DNA of 64,000 nucleotides from Rubrivivax sp. (lineage in GTDB: Bacteria; Pseudomonadota; Gammaproteobacteria; Burkholderiales; Burkholderiaceae_C), in contig JAIXWM010000122.1 of the NCBI GenBank assembly GCA_027491255.1, positions 1 to 64,000 of the forward strand. Direction: 5' to 3'. The position numbers and the translations under genes are program-made. Below, in pieces: positions 53,799 to 64,000 of the stretch. How positions within the stretch are numbered: the first letter of the stretch is position 1; each line of letters opens with the position of its first letter. The notes beneath the pieces were generated by a model. It was not told the origin of the DNA. It worked only from the letters and a program-made list of their open reading frames with translations, and did not search any database.

Positions 53799-54566
53799 TC
53801 AGCCGCCCGCACGCTCGGCTTGCAGCACCAGCAGGCCGTCGAAGATCAGCGCGTCGACGAGCTCATGCGGAACGTCGAGATAGGGTGAGACCTTCCAGCC
53901 CGCGCCGCCGGTCATGAGGGTGTGCGGCGGTCGGCCGCAGTGCGCGCTCAGGCGCCGGTGCATGCGCTCGATCGCACCGGTGATCGCGTAGGTGCCGCCG
54001 CTGGTCAGCGCGTCACTCGTGTTCTTCGGAAAGTCGACGACCTCGCCCGTGGGTACGCGCAGGCCGGCGGTGCCGCCTTCGAGCGCGCGCAGCATGATGC
54101 CGTGTCCGGGCAGGATCAGGCCGCCGAGGAAGTGGCCGTCGGCGTCCATCGCGTCCACAGTGACAGCAGTGCCGATCATGACGACCAGCACCGGCCCCGA
54201 TTCGCCGCGCGCGACGCAGCGCCAGCGTGCACCGACCTGGGCCACGAAGCGGTCGGTGCCGAGCCGCCCCGGATGGTCGTAGCCGTTGATGACGCCACCG
54301 CCCTTCGGGCCCGAGGCCACCCAGCGACCGGGAATGTCCCACAGTTCGAGTTGTTCCTCGACCCGCTTGCGCACCGCATCGCCGGCGACGTTGCAGCCCA
54401 GCATGCCCTCGGGCACTGGAAGGTTGCGCCAGTCGCCCTCGGCCAGGGTGTCGATGTGCTCCAGGAAGACCGCGCCCTGGGCCAGCAGCCGCGCTGCCGG
54501 CCGGCCGGAGTCGAACACGGCCCACTTCAGCCGCGTGTTGCCGATGTCGATTGCCAGAAAACCCAT
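53799..54566 (-). CDS. coaX: Type III pantothenate kinase
   Basis: A 255-residue pantothenate kinase, first step of coenzyme A synthesis. N-terminal [17 protein letters not shown] (phosphate motif of the ASKHA fold), [29 protein letters not shown] with the catalytic Asp, and MTGGAGWKV near the end. Start ATG at 54566. Usually next to birA, but here it stands between hslU (convergent) and icmF (divergent). A second coenzyme A gene, coaD, lies 4 kb away. Confidence 0.95.
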   Translation of the reverse strand: MGFLAIDIGNTRLKWAVFDSGRPAARLLAQGAVFLEHIDTLAEGDWRNLPVPEGMLGCNVAGDAVRKRVEEQLELWDIPGRWVASGPKGGGVINGYDHPGRLGTDRFVAQVGARWRCVARGESGPVLVVMIGTAVTVDAMDADGHFLGGLILPGHGIMLRALEGGTAGLRVPTGEVVDFPKNTSDALTSGGTYAITGAIERMHRRLSAHCGRPPHTLMTGGAGWKVSPYLDVPHELVDALIFDGLLVLQAERAGG

Positions 54567-54697
54567 GGACCGCGCCCTCGCCACTCCCCCTGACCGCAGC
54601 CCTGCATCCTAACCACTGGAGCCCGGGTCTTGCGCCGCCCTGAGGGTTTGCCCGCCGCCTGGCAAGCTCGTGTCAGGCGGAGATGGCATCATTGCAA

Positions 54698-54713
54698 TTG
54701 ACGTTAACGTCAA
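54698..54713. promoter_or_regulatory. LiuR-type operator before icmF
   Basis: TTGACGTTAACGTCAA, a perfect 16-base palindrome, ends 14 bases before the icmF ATG. It matches 15 of 16 bases of the core at the liuR-ivd promoter (40140-40155). A second gene controlled by the same MerR-type regulator is the simplest reading. Confidence 0.75.
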
Positions 54714-54727
54714 CCGGGAACCTGCAA

Positions 54728-57700
54728 ATGACCGATCTCTCCGCCGAATTCAAGGCCCTGGCCGAGTACCGGCCCGTCAACAAGGTGCGCTTCGTGACGG
54801 CGGCCAGTCTCTTCGACGGGCACGACGCGGCCATCAACATCATGCGTCGCATCCTCCAGGGCATGGGCGCGGAGGTCATCCACCTCGGGCACAACCGCTC
54901 TGTCGACGAGGTCGTCACTGCGGCGCTGCAGGAAGACGCGCAGGGCATCGCGGTCAGCAGCTACCAGGGCGGGCACGTCGAGTACTTCAAGTACATGGTG
55001 GACCTGCTGCGCGAGCGCGGCGGGCCCGACGTGCAGGTCTTCGGCGGCGGCGGTGGCGTCATCGTCCCGGCGGAGATCCGCGAACTCCAGGGCTACGGTG
55101 TCGCGCGCATCTACAGCCCCGAGGACGGGCAGCGCATGGGGCTGCAGGGCATGATCGGCGAGATGCTGATGCGCTGCGATCGCGACCTGTCGGTGCAGGC
55201 GCCCCGTGACGTGGCTGCGCTGCAGGGGCACACCGGGACGGCCTGGCGCGCGTTGGCGCAGGCGATCACGGCGCTGGAGAACGGGCGCGCCGATCCGGCC
55301 TTCAAGAGCGCGCTGCACGCCCAGGCGGCGCAGGCGCGCGTGCCCGTGGTGGGCATCACCGGCACGGGCGGGGCGGGCAAGTCCAGCCTGACGGACGAAC
55401 TCATCCGCCGCCTGCGCCTGGACCAGGGCGACGCGCTGCGGCTGGCGGTGATCTCGATCGACCCGAGCCGGCGCAAGAGCGGCGGCGCTCTGCTGGGCGA
55501 CCGCATCCGCATGAACGCCATCGGCGAATGGTCTGCCTCGAGGCTCGCGCTTGCGCAGAGTTCGCCATCCGCCGAGTCGGATGACGCCGCCTTGGGGCGG
55601 CCTGGCGGTCGCGGAGGGCAGGGCGCGCGCGTCTTCATGCGCAGTCTGGCCACACGCGACTTCGGCAGCGAGATCAGCCAGGCGCTGCCCGACGTGATCG
55701 CGGCGTGCAAGTGCGCCGGCTTCGACCTCATCGTCGTCGAGACCTCCGGCATCGGCCAGGGTGACGCCGCGATCGTGCCACTGGTGGACGTGCCGGTGTA
55801 CGTGATGACGCCGGAGTTCGGCGCCGCGAGCCAGCTCGAGAAGATCGACATGCTGGACTTCGCCGAGTTCGTGGCGATCAACAAGTTCGACCGCAAGGGC
55901 GCGCTGGACGCGCTGCGCGACGTGGCCAAGCAGGTGCAGCGCAACCGCGAGGCCTGGGGGAAGCGGGCCGAGGAGATGCCGGTCTTCGGCACCATGGCCA
56001 GCCGCTTCAATGACGATGGGGTGACGGCGCTGTACCAGGCGATCTTGCCGCGTCTGGGAGAACTCGGGCTGCGGCTCATGCCGGGCCGGCTGGCACCGAT
56101 GTCCACGCGCCACAGCACGCAGCAGGTGGCCATCGTTCCCGGGGCGCGGGTGCGTTACCTGGCCGACGTCGCCGACACCGTGCGCGGCTACAAGCGGCGC
56201 GCGCGCGAGCAGGCGGCGCTGGCCCGTGAGGTGCAGCAATTGAGGGCTGCGGCGGGCATGCTGGCGGCCAGCAAGCCCGACAAGCCGCGAGCCGCCGATG
56301 CCGCGCTGACCCTGGCCGATGAGCGCGAAGCCCGGCTCGATGCGCGCGCGCGCAATCTTTTGGCCCAGTGGCCCGAGACGGTCCGCACCTACGCCGGCGA
56401 CGAGTACGTGGTGAAGGTCCGGGACCGCGAGATCCGCACCGCGCTCACCCACACCACGCTGTCGGGCAGCAGGATCCGCAAGGTCGCGCTGCCCGCCTGG
56501 GAATGCCACGGCGAACTGCTGAAGTGGCTGCTGCTCGAGAACGTGCCCGGCTCCTTCCCCTACACCGCCGGCACCTTCGCCTTCAAGCGCGAGGGCGAGG
56601 ACCCGACGCGCATGTTCGCCGGCGAGGGCGATGCCTTCCGGACGAACCGTCGCTTCAAGCTGTTGTCCGAGGGCATGCCGGCCAAGCGGCTGTCCACCGC
56701 CTTCGACTCGGTCACGCTGTACGGACACGACCCCGACCTGCGCCCGGACATCTACGGCAAGGTGGGCAACTCTGGCGTGTCGATCGCGACGCTGGACGAC
56801 ATGAAGGTGCTGTACTCGGGATTCGACCTGACGAACCCGACGACCTCGGTCAGCATGACGATCAACGGGCCGGCGCCGTCGATCCTGGCGATGTTCATGA
56901 ACACCGCGATCGACCAGAACCTGGAGAAGTTCCGCGCCGACAACGGCCGCGTGCCCACCGACGACGAGGCGCACAAGATCCGCGCCTGGACGCTGGCCAA
57001 CGTGCGCGGCACGGTGCAGGCCGACATCCTGAAGGAGGACCAGGGCCAGAACACCTGCATCTTCTCCACCGAGTTCAGCCTGAAGGTGATGGGCGACATC
57101 GCCGAGTACTTCGTGCAGCACGACGTACGCAACTTCTACTCGGTCAGCATCTCGGGCTATCACATCGCCGAGGCTGGAGCCAACCCGATCAGTCAGCTCG
57201 CCTTCACGCTGTCCAACGGCTTCACCTTCGTCGAGGCCTACCTCGCGCGCGGGATGCACATCGACGACTTCGCGCCCAACCTGAGCTACTTCTTCAGCAA
57301 CGGCATGGACCCGGAGTACACGGTGCTCGGGCGCGTCGCGCGCCGCATCTGGGCGGTGGCGATGCGCGAGCGCTACGGCGCCAACGAGCGCAGCCAGAAG
57401 CTGAAGTACCACATCCAGACCAGCGGCCGCAGCCTGCACGCGCAGGAGATCGCCTTCAACGACATCCGCACCACGTTGCAGGCGCTGATCGCGATCTACG
57501 ACAACTGCAACAGCCTGCACACCAACGCCTACGACGAGGCCATCACCACGCCCACCGAGGAGAGCGTGCGCCGCGCCATGGCGATCCAGCTGATCATCAA
57601 CCGCGAGTGGGGCCTGGCGAAGAACGAGAACCCGAACCAGGGCGCCTTCATCATCGACGAGCTGACCGAGCTGGTCGAGGAGGCGGTGCTGGCCGAGTTC

Positions 57701-58105
57701 GAGCGCATCGCCGAGCGCGGCGGCGTGCTCGGCGCCATGGAGACCGGCTACCAGCGTGGCCGCATCCAGGAGGAGAGCATGCACTACGAGATGCTCAAGC
57801 ACACCGGCGAGCACCCGATCATCGGCGTGAACACCTTCCGCAACCCGGCAGGCGACCCGGTGCCCGAGCACATCGAGCTCGCGCGCTCGACCGAGGACGA
57901 GAAGCAATCGCAGCTGCAGCGCCTGCACGATTTCCACGCCCGCCACGCCGACGTGGCGCCGGCGGTGCTGCAGCGGCTGAGGCAGGCGGTGATCGACAAC
58001 GCCAACGTCTTCGAGGTGTTGATGGAGGCGGTGCGGTGCTGCAGCCTGGGCCAGATCACCAGCGCTCTCTTCGAGGTGGGCGGGCAGTACCGGCGCAGCA
58101 TGTGA
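54728..58105 (+). CDS. icmF: Fused isobutyryl-CoA mutase IcmF
   Basis: A 1125-residue fusion of three parts. The N-terminal B12-binding domain has DGHDAAI at 30-36 with the lower axial His32. A MeaI-type G-protein chaperone has its P-loop [12 protein letters not shown] at 209-220 and [16 protein letters not shown]. The C-terminal mutase catalytic domain follows (about 560-1125, with [30 protein letters not shown]). IcmF interconverts isobutyryl- and n-butyryl-CoA and also isovaleryl- and pivalyl-CoA, using adenosylcobalamin. An extra ~35 residues (266-300) lie in the G domain, encoded by hairpin-rich DNA. The operator at 54698 suggests LiuR control. Confidence 0.95.
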   Translation: MTDLSAEFKALAEYRPVNKVRFVTAASLFDGHDAAINIMRRILQGMGAEVIHLGHNRSVDEVVTAALQEDAQGIAVSSYQGGHVEYFKYMVDLLRERGGPDVQVFGGGGGVIVPAEIRELQGYGVARIYSPEDGQRMGLQGMIGEMLMRCDRDLSVQAPRDVAALQGHTGTAWRALAQAITALENGRADPAFKSALHAQAAQARVPVVGITGTGGAGKSSLTDELIRRLRLDQGDALRLAVISIDPSRRKSGGALLGDRIRMNAIGEWSASRLALAQSSPSAESDDAALGRPGGRGGQGARVFMRSLATRDFGSEISQALPDVIAACKCAGFDLIVVETSGIGQGDAAIVPLVDVPVYVMTPEFGAASQLEKIDMLDFAEFVAINKFDRKGALDALRDVAKQVQRNREAWGKRAEEMPVFGTMASRFNDDGVTALYQAILPRLGELGLRLMPGRLAPMSTRHSTQQVAIVPGARVRYLADVADTVRGYKRRAREQAALAREVQQLRAAAGMLAASKPDKPRAADAALTLADEREARLDARARNLLAQWPETVRTYAGDEYVVKVRDREIRTALTHTTLSGSRIRKVALPAWECHGELLKWLLLENVPGSFPYTAGTFAFKREGEDPTRMFAGEGDAFRTNRRFKLLSEGMPAKRLSTAFDSVTLYGHDPDLRPDIYGKVGNSGVSIATLDDMKVLYSGFDLTNPTTSVSMTINGPAPSILAMFMNTAIDQNLEKFRADNGRVPTDDEAHKIRAWTLANVRGTVQADILKEDQGQNTCIFSTEFSLKVMGDIAEYFVQHDVRNFYSVSISGYHIAEAGANPISQLAFTLSNGFTFVEAYLARGMHIDDFAPNLSYFFSNGMDPEYTVLGRVARRIWAVAMRERYGANERSQKLKYHIQTSGRSLHAQEIAFNDIRTTLQALIAIYDNCNSLHTNAYDEAITTPTEESVRRAMAIQLIINREWGLAKNENPNQGAFIIDELTELVEEAVLAEFERIAERGGVLGAMETGYQRGRIQEESMHYEMLKHTGEHPIIGVNTFRNPAGDPVPEHIELARSTEDEKQSQLQRLHDFHARHADVAPAVLQRLRQAVIDNANVFEVLMEAVRCCSLGQITSALFEVGGQYRRSM
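55523..55627. repeat. In-frame REP-like insertion in icmF
   Basis: 105 bases (35 codons) absent from the usual IcmF layout, between RMNAI and [10 protein letters not shown]. It contains a near-inverted pair GGCGAATGG (55523-55531) / CCATCCGCC (55565-55573) and a perfect hairpin GCCGCC-TTGG-GGCGGC (55586-55601). The encoded peptide is Ser/Ala/Gly-rich and unlike its surroundings. Small mobile repeats of this sort insert in frame in related genomes. Confidence 0.6.
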
Positions 58106-58235
58106 GCGGGCGCCCACCGCAAGTTGCGGCCGTCCTGGCGACCCGCGCGATGGCCGTAACCGGCGGGAGGGTCGGGGACGTCTCGGCGCCGCTAAACTCA
58201 TGCGTCCGGCGCGCGATGCTCGCGCACCTCCCCGC

Positions 58236-59671
<1,436 letters not shown>

Positions 59672-59686
59672 GCGTCGCCCTCAAGG

Positions 59687-59716
59687 AAAAAGGGCCCCAC
59701 CGCTGAGGTGGAGCCC
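59687..59716 (-). terminator. Rho-independent terminator between rplY and pth
   Basis: Read leftward: GGGCTCCACC - loop TCAGC - GGTGGGGCCC followed by TTTTT. The ten-base stem has one G-U pair. It ends 15 bases before the pth start codon, so it can end the rplY transcript or act as an attenuator in the pth leader. Confidence 0.8.
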
Positions 59717-59771
59717 TGGCAGGAAGGCCTGAATCCTCGGACCGCCGGCGTCGGCGACCCGGGGATGCGGC

Positions 59772-60416
59772 TCACTTCTTGTTCTGCTTCTCGTCCTTCT
59801 TCTTGGCCGGGGTCTTGGCTGCGGGGGCCACGACAGGCGCCGGGGCGGCCTCTTCCTCTTCCTTCGGCACGGTCACCGCCGCGATCACCGGGTTGAGCGT
59901 GCCGTGACGCACGGCCTTGATGCCCTCGGGCAGCTTCAGGTCGTTCACGTGCAGAGACTGGCCCTTGACCATGCCGGACAGGTCGATCGTGACGAACTCG
60001 GGCAGCTGCGAGGCCAGGCACTCGATCTCGAGCTCGGTCTGGACGTGGCTGATGAGACACTTGTCCGTCTTGACCGCAGGCGCGTTTTCTTCGCCGGTGA
60101 AGTGCAGGGGCACCTTCTTGCGCAGACGCGTCGATTCGTCCACGCGCTGGAAGTCGATATGCAGGACCTGCTGCTTCCAGGCGTGCATCTGGAAGTCGCG
60201 CAGCAGCACCTTCTGCACCTGGGAGCCGATCTCCATCTCGAGGATGGAGGAGTGGAAGGCTTCCTTCTTCAGGGCGAAGTACAGCGCGTTGTGATCGAGC
60301 TCGATCATCGTGGGCGTGCCGGCACCATAGACGATGCCAGGCACCTTGCCGGCGTTGCGCAGGCGGCGGCTCGCTCCGGTCCCCTGCAGCGCACGCTCGA
60401 AAGCGGTGAATCTCAT
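59772..60416 (-). CDS. rplY: 50S ribosomal protein L25 (Ctc form)
   Basis: A 214-residue L25/TL5/Ctc protein. The start [31 protein letters not shown] is the 5S-rRNA-binding domain and a C-terminal beta domain follows ([27 protein letters not shown]). A lysine/alanine-rich tail ends the protein. Start ATG at 60416 rather than a longer frame. It sits between prs and pth as in most Betaproteobacteria. Confidence 0.95.
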   Translation of the reverse strand: MRFTAFERALQGTGASRRLRNAGKVPGIVYGAGTPTMIELDHNALYFALKKEAFHSSILEMEIGSQVQKVLLRDFQMHAWKQQVLHIDFQRVDESTRLRKKVPLHFTGEENAPAVKTDKCLISHVQTELEIECLASQLPEFVTIDLSGMVKGQSLHVNDLKLPEGIKAVRHGTLNPVIAAVTVPKEEEEAAPAPVVAPAAKTPAKKKDEKQNKK

Positions 60417-60489
60417 CTTGAACTCCAGTTGGAAGCGCCCGCGACCAGGCGCTGAATATGCATGGGCCTCACGACCCACGCGGCTTGCT

Positions 60490-60517
60490 GCCTGCCGTCG
60501 CTCACACGCCGGCAGGC
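60490..60517. promoter_or_regulatory. Inverted repeat between prs and rplY
   Basis: GCCTGCCG and CGGCAGGC, eight-base perfect arms with a 12-base loop, start seven bases past the prs stop on the coding side. No T tract follows, so it is a processing or stability hairpin more than a terminator. Confidence 0.4.
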
Positions 60518-60523
60518 GGACAC

Positions 60524-61486
60524 TCAGAAGTTGTTGTTCTGCTCCGCGAAGAGCGAGGTCACCGATTCGCCATCGGAGATGCGGCGGATCGTCTCGGCGA
60601 ACAGGAAGGCGACCGACAACTGGCGGATCTTGCGGCAGGCGCGGGCAGCCTCGCCGAGCGGTATGGTGTTGGAGATCACGACCTCGTCGAGCTGCGAGCC
60701 CGCGATGCGCTCGATCGCCGGCCCGGAGAACACCGGGTGCGTGCAGTACGCGTAGACGCTGCCCGCCCCACGCTCCTTCAACACCTCGGCCGCCTTCACC
60801 AGGGTGCCGGCGGTGTCGATCATGTCGTCCATGATGACGCAGTTGCGGCCCTCGATCTCCCCGATCACGTGCATGACCTCGGAGACATTGGCTTTCGGAC
60901 GGCGCTTGTCGATGATGGCGAGGTCGCAGCCCAGTTGCTTGGCCAGCGCGCGGGCTCTCACCACGCCGCCGACATCGGGCGAGACGACGACGAGCTCAGG
61001 GTAGTTGCGGCTTTTCAGGTCGCTCAACAGCACCGGCGAGGCATAGATGTTGTCGACCGGGATGTCGAAGAAGCCCTGGATCTGGTCGGCGTGCAGATCC
61101 ATGGTCAGCACGCGCTCGACGCCCACGGTCTCGAGCAGATTGGCCACGACCTTGGCGCTGATCGGCACCCGGGTCGATCGCGGGCGACGGTCCTGGCGTG
61201 CGTAGCCGAAGTACGGCATGACGGCGGTGATGCGGCGAGCACTCGCTCGCTTGAGGGCATCCACCAGGATCAGCAGTTCCATCAGGTTCTCGTTCGTCGG
61301 ACTGCAGGTCGACTGCACGACGAAGATGTCCCGAGCCCGGACGTTCTGCTGGATCTCGACCGTCACTTCGCCGTCGGAGAAGCGGCCGATATGGGCCTTG
61401 CCGAGCTCGACGCCCAGGCTGGCAGCGATCTCGCGGCCCAACGCCGGGTTGGCATTGCCGGAGAAGAGCACGGTGTTGAAGAGCAA
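60524..61486 (-). CDS. prs: Ribose-phosphate pyrophosphokinase
   Basis: A 320-residue PRPP synthase feeding purine, pyrimidine, histidine and NAD synthesis. [14 protein letters not shown], the ATP-binding [10 protein letters not shown] and the PRPP loop [13 protein letters not shown] are all in place. The frame starts with TTG at 61486, with GAGG six bases upstream; the usual ATG is absent. Full length. Followed by rplY and pth in one direction. Confidence 0.96.
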   Translation of the reverse strand: MLFNTVLFSGNANPALGREIAASLGVELGKAHIGRFSDGEVTVEIQQNVRARDIFVVQSTCSPTNENLMELLILVDALKRASARRITAVMPYFGYARQDRRPRSTRVPISAKVVANLLETVGVERVLTMDLHADQIQGFFDIPVDNIYASPVLLSDLKSRNYPELVVVSPDVGGVVRARALAKQLGCDLAIIDKRRPKANVSEVMHVIGEIEGRNCVIMDDMIDTAGTLVKAAEVLKERGAGSVYAYCTHPVFSGPAIERIAGSQLDEVVISNTIPLGEAARACRKIRQLSVAFLFAETIRRISDGESVTSLFAEQNNNF

Positions 61487-61555
61487 GGTGGGCCTCGGCG
61501 CGGCGGGCAGCGGGGGCGACGCGCTGGGCGTCAGCGCACGCAGCCTTGTGTCATT

Positions 61556-61632
61556 TGGCAGGGGAGGAAGGACTCGAACCCTCGCATGTCGGAATCAAAA
61601 TCCGATGCCTTAACCAACTTGGCGACTCCCCT
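61556..61632 (-). tRNA. tRNA-Gln (anticodon TTG)
   Basis: Read leftward from 61632. Acceptor arm AGGGGAG pairs with CTCCCCT, the D arm has the GTTGGTTAAGGC loop, the anticodon loop is TTTTGAT with anticodon TTG (glutamine), and the T arm holds GTTCGAGTC. The CCA end is encoded (61558-61556). 77 bases in all. It is between ispE and prs, the usual place in Betaproteobacteria. Confidence 0.97.
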
Positions 61633-61668
61633 ACACAGGACCCCGCTCGCGCGACGCCCTCGAACCGT

Positions 61669-62559
61669 TCACTCCGCCCAGTCCGCCAGAGGGTGACGAA
61701 CCAAGCCTCGACACAGACGGACCACCCAGCCTTCGGGACATGAACCCTCCAGCCGTGTCGCCTCGGGCAGGACGCCCGCGTCGATCTTGGAGAACACCGC
61801 GCTGCCAGACCCGGTCATCAGGCTGTTGCCAAACCGGACCTTCAGCCATTCCGCAACTTGCGCTACTTCCTGGCATCGGGCTTCGGCCGGGCTTTGCAGG
61901 TCATTCCTGCCGAAGAGCCCGGTCGGGCTGGCAAGCGCTGTCAAAGCGCTGCTCTCCAAAGAGCCCGCTACTATAACTGAAGGCGAGTCGCGCCGCAGCA
62001 GCGGGCTGCCGAAGATGTCGGCCGTGGCGATCGACCCTGGTGGCTTGACAACGGCATAGGCGCGCGGCCCGGGCAAGTCCACGGCACGCAGCTGCTCGCC
62101 CACACCTTGGGCCAGGGCATCGTGCCCGTGGACGAAGAAGGGCACGTCAGCGCCGAGCGTCGCCGCGATCTCGAGCAGCCGGGCGCGCGGCCAGCGCAGG
62201 CCCCAAAGGCGGTTCAACGCCAGCAGCACGGTCGCGGCATCGGAACTGCCGCCACCCATGCCCGCGCCGGAGGGCACGCGCTTGTCGATCCAGATGTCTG
62301 CGCCCCACGCCACGCTGCTGGCAACCCGCAGCGCACGCGCAGCGCGCAGGCACAGGTCGTCGGCAGGCAGAGGCGCGCCGAGGTCGTGACGACGCAGCAG
62401 CCCGTCATCCCGGCGTTCGAAGTGCAAGGTGTCGCACCAGTCGATCAGCACGAAGACCGATTCGAGCAGGTGATAGCCGTCCGCGCGCCGCCCCGTCACG
62501 TGCAGGAACAGATTCAGCTTCGCAGGCGCTGGCAGGTCGTGCAGGGCACGAAGGCTCAC
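61669..62559 (-). CDS. ispE: 4-diphosphocytidyl-2-C-methyl-D-erythritol kinase
   Basis: A 296-residue GHMP kinase of the MEP isoprenoid pathway. APAKLNLFLHVTGRRADGYHLLESV opens the protein, the ATP-binding VPSGAGMGGGSSDAATV is in the middle, and LMTGSGSAVFSKI is near the end. The start is GTG at 62559 with AGGAG six bases upstream; a longer frame upstream runs into lolB. ATP phosphorylates CDP-methylerythritol at position 2. Confidence 0.95.
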   Translation of the reverse strand: MSLRALHDLPAPAKLNLFLHVTGRRADGYHLLESVFVLIDWCDTLHFERRDDGLLRRHDLGAPLPADDLCLRAARALRVASSVAWGADIWIDKRVPSGAGMGGGSSDAATVLLALNRLWGLRWPRARLLEIAATLGADVPFFVHGHDALAQGVGEQLRAVDLPGPRAYAVVKPPGSIATADIFGSPLLRRDSPSVIVAGSLESSALTALASPTGLFGRNDLQSPAEARCQEVAQVAEWLKVRFGNSLMTGSGSAVFSKIDAGVLPEATRLEGSCPEGWVVRLCRGLVRHPLADWAE

Positions 62560-62633
62560 GGGGGCTCCTCGGTGTCGTTCAGCAGCTGGAGGTGCCCGGC
62601 GCGCCACCGAGCGTGGTTCCGGGCCTCGGCCTG

Positions 62634-63209
62634 TCAAGGGTCGGGCGTCATGCGCAGACGCAGCGTCACGGCGGGTCGGCTGTCGCGGCGCGCGACGATG
62701 CTGCCGCGCGCGAGCGCGGAGATGTCGACTTCCCAGCCCTCCTGCGCGAAGCCCTGGGGACGGGACGCGTGCGGCACACCGGCATAGGGGCGCCCCTGCA
62801 GCCAGTCGAAGAGTGCCTCGATCGGCAGCCGTTCGCCGAGCGCGCGCAGGGTGAGCTCGCCCAGGTCCGCGAACCGCGCCGAACCCTGCCCCGCCTCAAG
62901 CTGAGCCGAGCCCGGCTGCCACACCGCGCGCGCGACCACGGTGCCCGTGGGGGCGAACAGATCGAGCCGGCCGGCGGCGGGGTCGCCGCGCAGTTCGAAG
63001 CCGGCGCTGAAGGCCCGTGCGGGCTCGTTGTCGGACGCCGAAATCACCACGGAAAGGCGACCGACCACCGTGTCGCTGGTCGAGCGCGTTGGCTGAACCG
63101 CGCAGCCGCCGAGCGCGCACGCGACGACGACCGCCACGAGGCGGTGCAGGCGCCACGCCCTCTGCGCGGGGCGCTCCGGGGCAGGGGCGTGAGCGGTGAC
63201 GGGGCGCAT
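62634..63209 (-). CDS. lolB: Outer-membrane lipoprotein insertion protein LolB
   Basis: A 191-residue lipoprotein. Signal peptide with lipobox ALGG-Cys36, then a LolB-like beta-barrel half with GRLSVVISASDNEPARAFSAGFELRG and LPIEALFDWLQGRPYAG. It takes lipoproteins from LolA and places them in the outer membrane. It lies between the TPR gene (24 bases) and ispE (74 bases), the standard order. Moderately divergent, but context settles the assignment. Confidence 0.92.
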   Translation of the reverse strand: MRPVTAHAPAPERPAQRAWRLHRLVAVVVACALGGCAVQPTRSTSDTVVGRLSVVISASDNEPARAFSAGFELRGDPAAGRLDLFAPTGTVVARAVWQPGSAQLEAGQGSARFADLGELTLRALGERLPIEALFDWLQGRPYAGVPHASRPQGFAQEGWEVDISALARGSIVARRDSRPAVTLRLRMTPDP

Positions 63210-63233
63210 GGAAGGGCCAGGTCTGGCGGATCC

Positions 63234-64000
63234 TCAGGGCTCGGCCCGAAGCCGCTGCAGGGTCTCGCGCAGCACCTCGTTGCTGGCGTCGCGCTGCCGG
63301 CCTTCACGCCAGATGTTCAAGGCCTCCTCGCGCTGGCCCTTGACCCACAGCACTTCGCCAAGATGGGCCGCGATCTCGGTGTCTGCGCGCGCGGCATAGG
63401 CCTGCTGCAGCAGACGCAAGGCCTCCGCGTGATTGCCGAGTCGGAACTCCACCCAGCCCAGGCTGTCGGTGATGAAGGGGTCGCCGGGCAGCAGCTCCAG
63501 AGCCCGGACGATCAGCGCGCGCGCTTCCTGCAGCCGCGTGCCGCGGTCGGCCAGCGAGTAGCCGAGCGCGTTGTAGGCGTGCGCGTGGTCGGGCTTGAGT
63601 TCGATGACGCGGCGCAGCAGCCGCTCCATGTCCTGCAGCCGGTTCATTTTCTCGGCAACCATCGCCTGCTCGTAGAGCAAGTCCAGGTCGCCCGGCCAAC
63701 GTTCGACAGCGCGACCATAGACCTCGTAGGCCTCTGCATGGCGCTTGAGCTCGCGCAGCAGCTGCGCCTCGGCGACCAGCTTCGCACGGGCCTCGTCGTC
63801 GTCGCGCGCGGGCACCTTGCGGATCAGTTCCCGCGCCTCGTCCACCCGCCCCTGGCGGGCGAGGATCGTCGCGCGTCGAGTCTGCACCTCGAGCAGGCGC
63901 TGAGGGTTGTCGATGCGTTGCAGATAGGCTTCGGCGGCAACGAAGTCCTGTTTGAGCTCCGCAATCTGCGCGAGCATGAGCCAGGCCTGCGCCGTCGCGC
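63234..64000 (-). CDS. Tetratricopeptide-repeat protein (partial, N-terminus outside window)
   Basis: At least 255 residues, continuing past the right edge. Several TPR units are visible, for example AYEVYGRAVERWPGDLDLLYEQAMVAEKMNR, HAYNALGYSLADRGTRLQEARALIVRALELLPGDP and HAEALRLLQQAYAARADTEIAAHLGEVLWVKGQ. Proteins of this type encoded before lolB are usually secreted or envelope-attached scaffold proteins of unknown function. The in-frame ATG at 63977 is internal; the reading frame stays open to the edge. Confidence 0.85.
   Translation of the reverse strand, partial: ATAQAWLMLAQIAELKQDFVAAEAYLQRIDNPQRLLEVQTRRATILARQGRVDEARELIRKVPARDDDEARAKLVAEAQLLRELKRHAEAYEVYGRAVERWPGDLDLLYEQAMVAEKMNRLQDMERLLRRVIELKPDHAHAYNALGYSLADRGTRLQEARALIVRALELLPGDPFITDSLGWVEFRLGNHAEALRLLQQAYAARADTEIAAHLGEVLWVKGQREEALNIWREGRQRDASNEVLRETLQRLRAEP

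Overview
The window is GC-rich chromosomal DNA from a betaproteobacterium, most likely order Burkholderiales (Rubrivivax/Leptothrix/Ideonella-like). The evidence is protein sequence together with gene orders typical of that group: TPR-lolB-ispE-tRNA-Gln-prs-rplY-pth, corC-lnt-glyQ-glyS-gmhB-plsC, cobW-dksA-hslV-hslU, and a liuR-ivd-can-aceK-thiolase block. No rRNA, CRISPR array or intact insertion sequence was seen.

Layout. 0.2-5.3 kb: an Lrp-type regulator, then a leftward operon (prephenate-dehydratase-like protein, Bug solute-binding protein, class I aminotransferase, amidase) that looks like uptake and breakdown of a small amide or amino compound. 5.5-9.6 kb: leftward glyoxalase-like gene, trkA, trkH and a Crp/Fnr regulator, i.e. 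potassium uptake with its own regulator. 9.66-10.34 kb: debris of an integron-type integrase next to a RelB/RelE-like toxin-antitoxin (TA) locus with a frameshifted antitoxin and an intact toxin. 10.7-23.6 kb: a divergent cluster of a polyamine-type ABC transporter, aldehyde dehydrogenase, mandelate-racemase-family enzyme, MocR regulator, GMC oxidoreductase and two FAD-dependent amine oxidases, probably a complete import and oxidation route for an unidentified hydroxylated or aminated compound. 23.6-24.6 kb: decayed DNA including an AAA_14/DUF4143 ATPase remnant. 24.75-25.25 kb: a second TA copy, intact, in the same orientation as the first. The two TA copies therefore bracket the catabolic cluster as direct repeats.

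25.4-32.6 kb is accessory: TetR regulator divergent from an ABA4-like membrane protein, further membrane proteins, a quinone-oxidoreductase-like protein, a lipoprotein hydrolase and a patatin-like lipoprotein. A duplicated 3' gene end and a small start-less membrane frame mark past rearrangements. 32.7-40.1 kb is a leftward acyl-CoA catabolism block headed by a MerR-family LiuR-like regulator and isovaleryl-CoA dehydrogenase. A metallo-beta-lactamase-fold gene diverges from it across a palindromic operator. 41.5-64 kb is mostly housekeeping: phospholipid and heptose enzymes, glycyl-tRNA synthetase, Lnt, CorC, zinc GTPase, DksA, HslVU, CoaX, CoaD, ferredoxin, Pth, L25, Prs, tRNA-Gln, IspE, LolB. 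Inserted in it is a large fused isobutyryl-CoA mutase gene (icmF).

The observations most worth following are: the icmF leader carries a palindrome 15/16 identical to the one at the liuR/ivd promoter, which points to one regulon for branched acyl-CoA metabolism; IcmF carries a 35-codon in-frame insertion with hairpin-forming, REP-like DNA in its G-protein domain; GmhB lacks the expected catalytic aspartate; and the broken-antitoxin/intact-toxin locus has an intact paralogue about 15 kb away.
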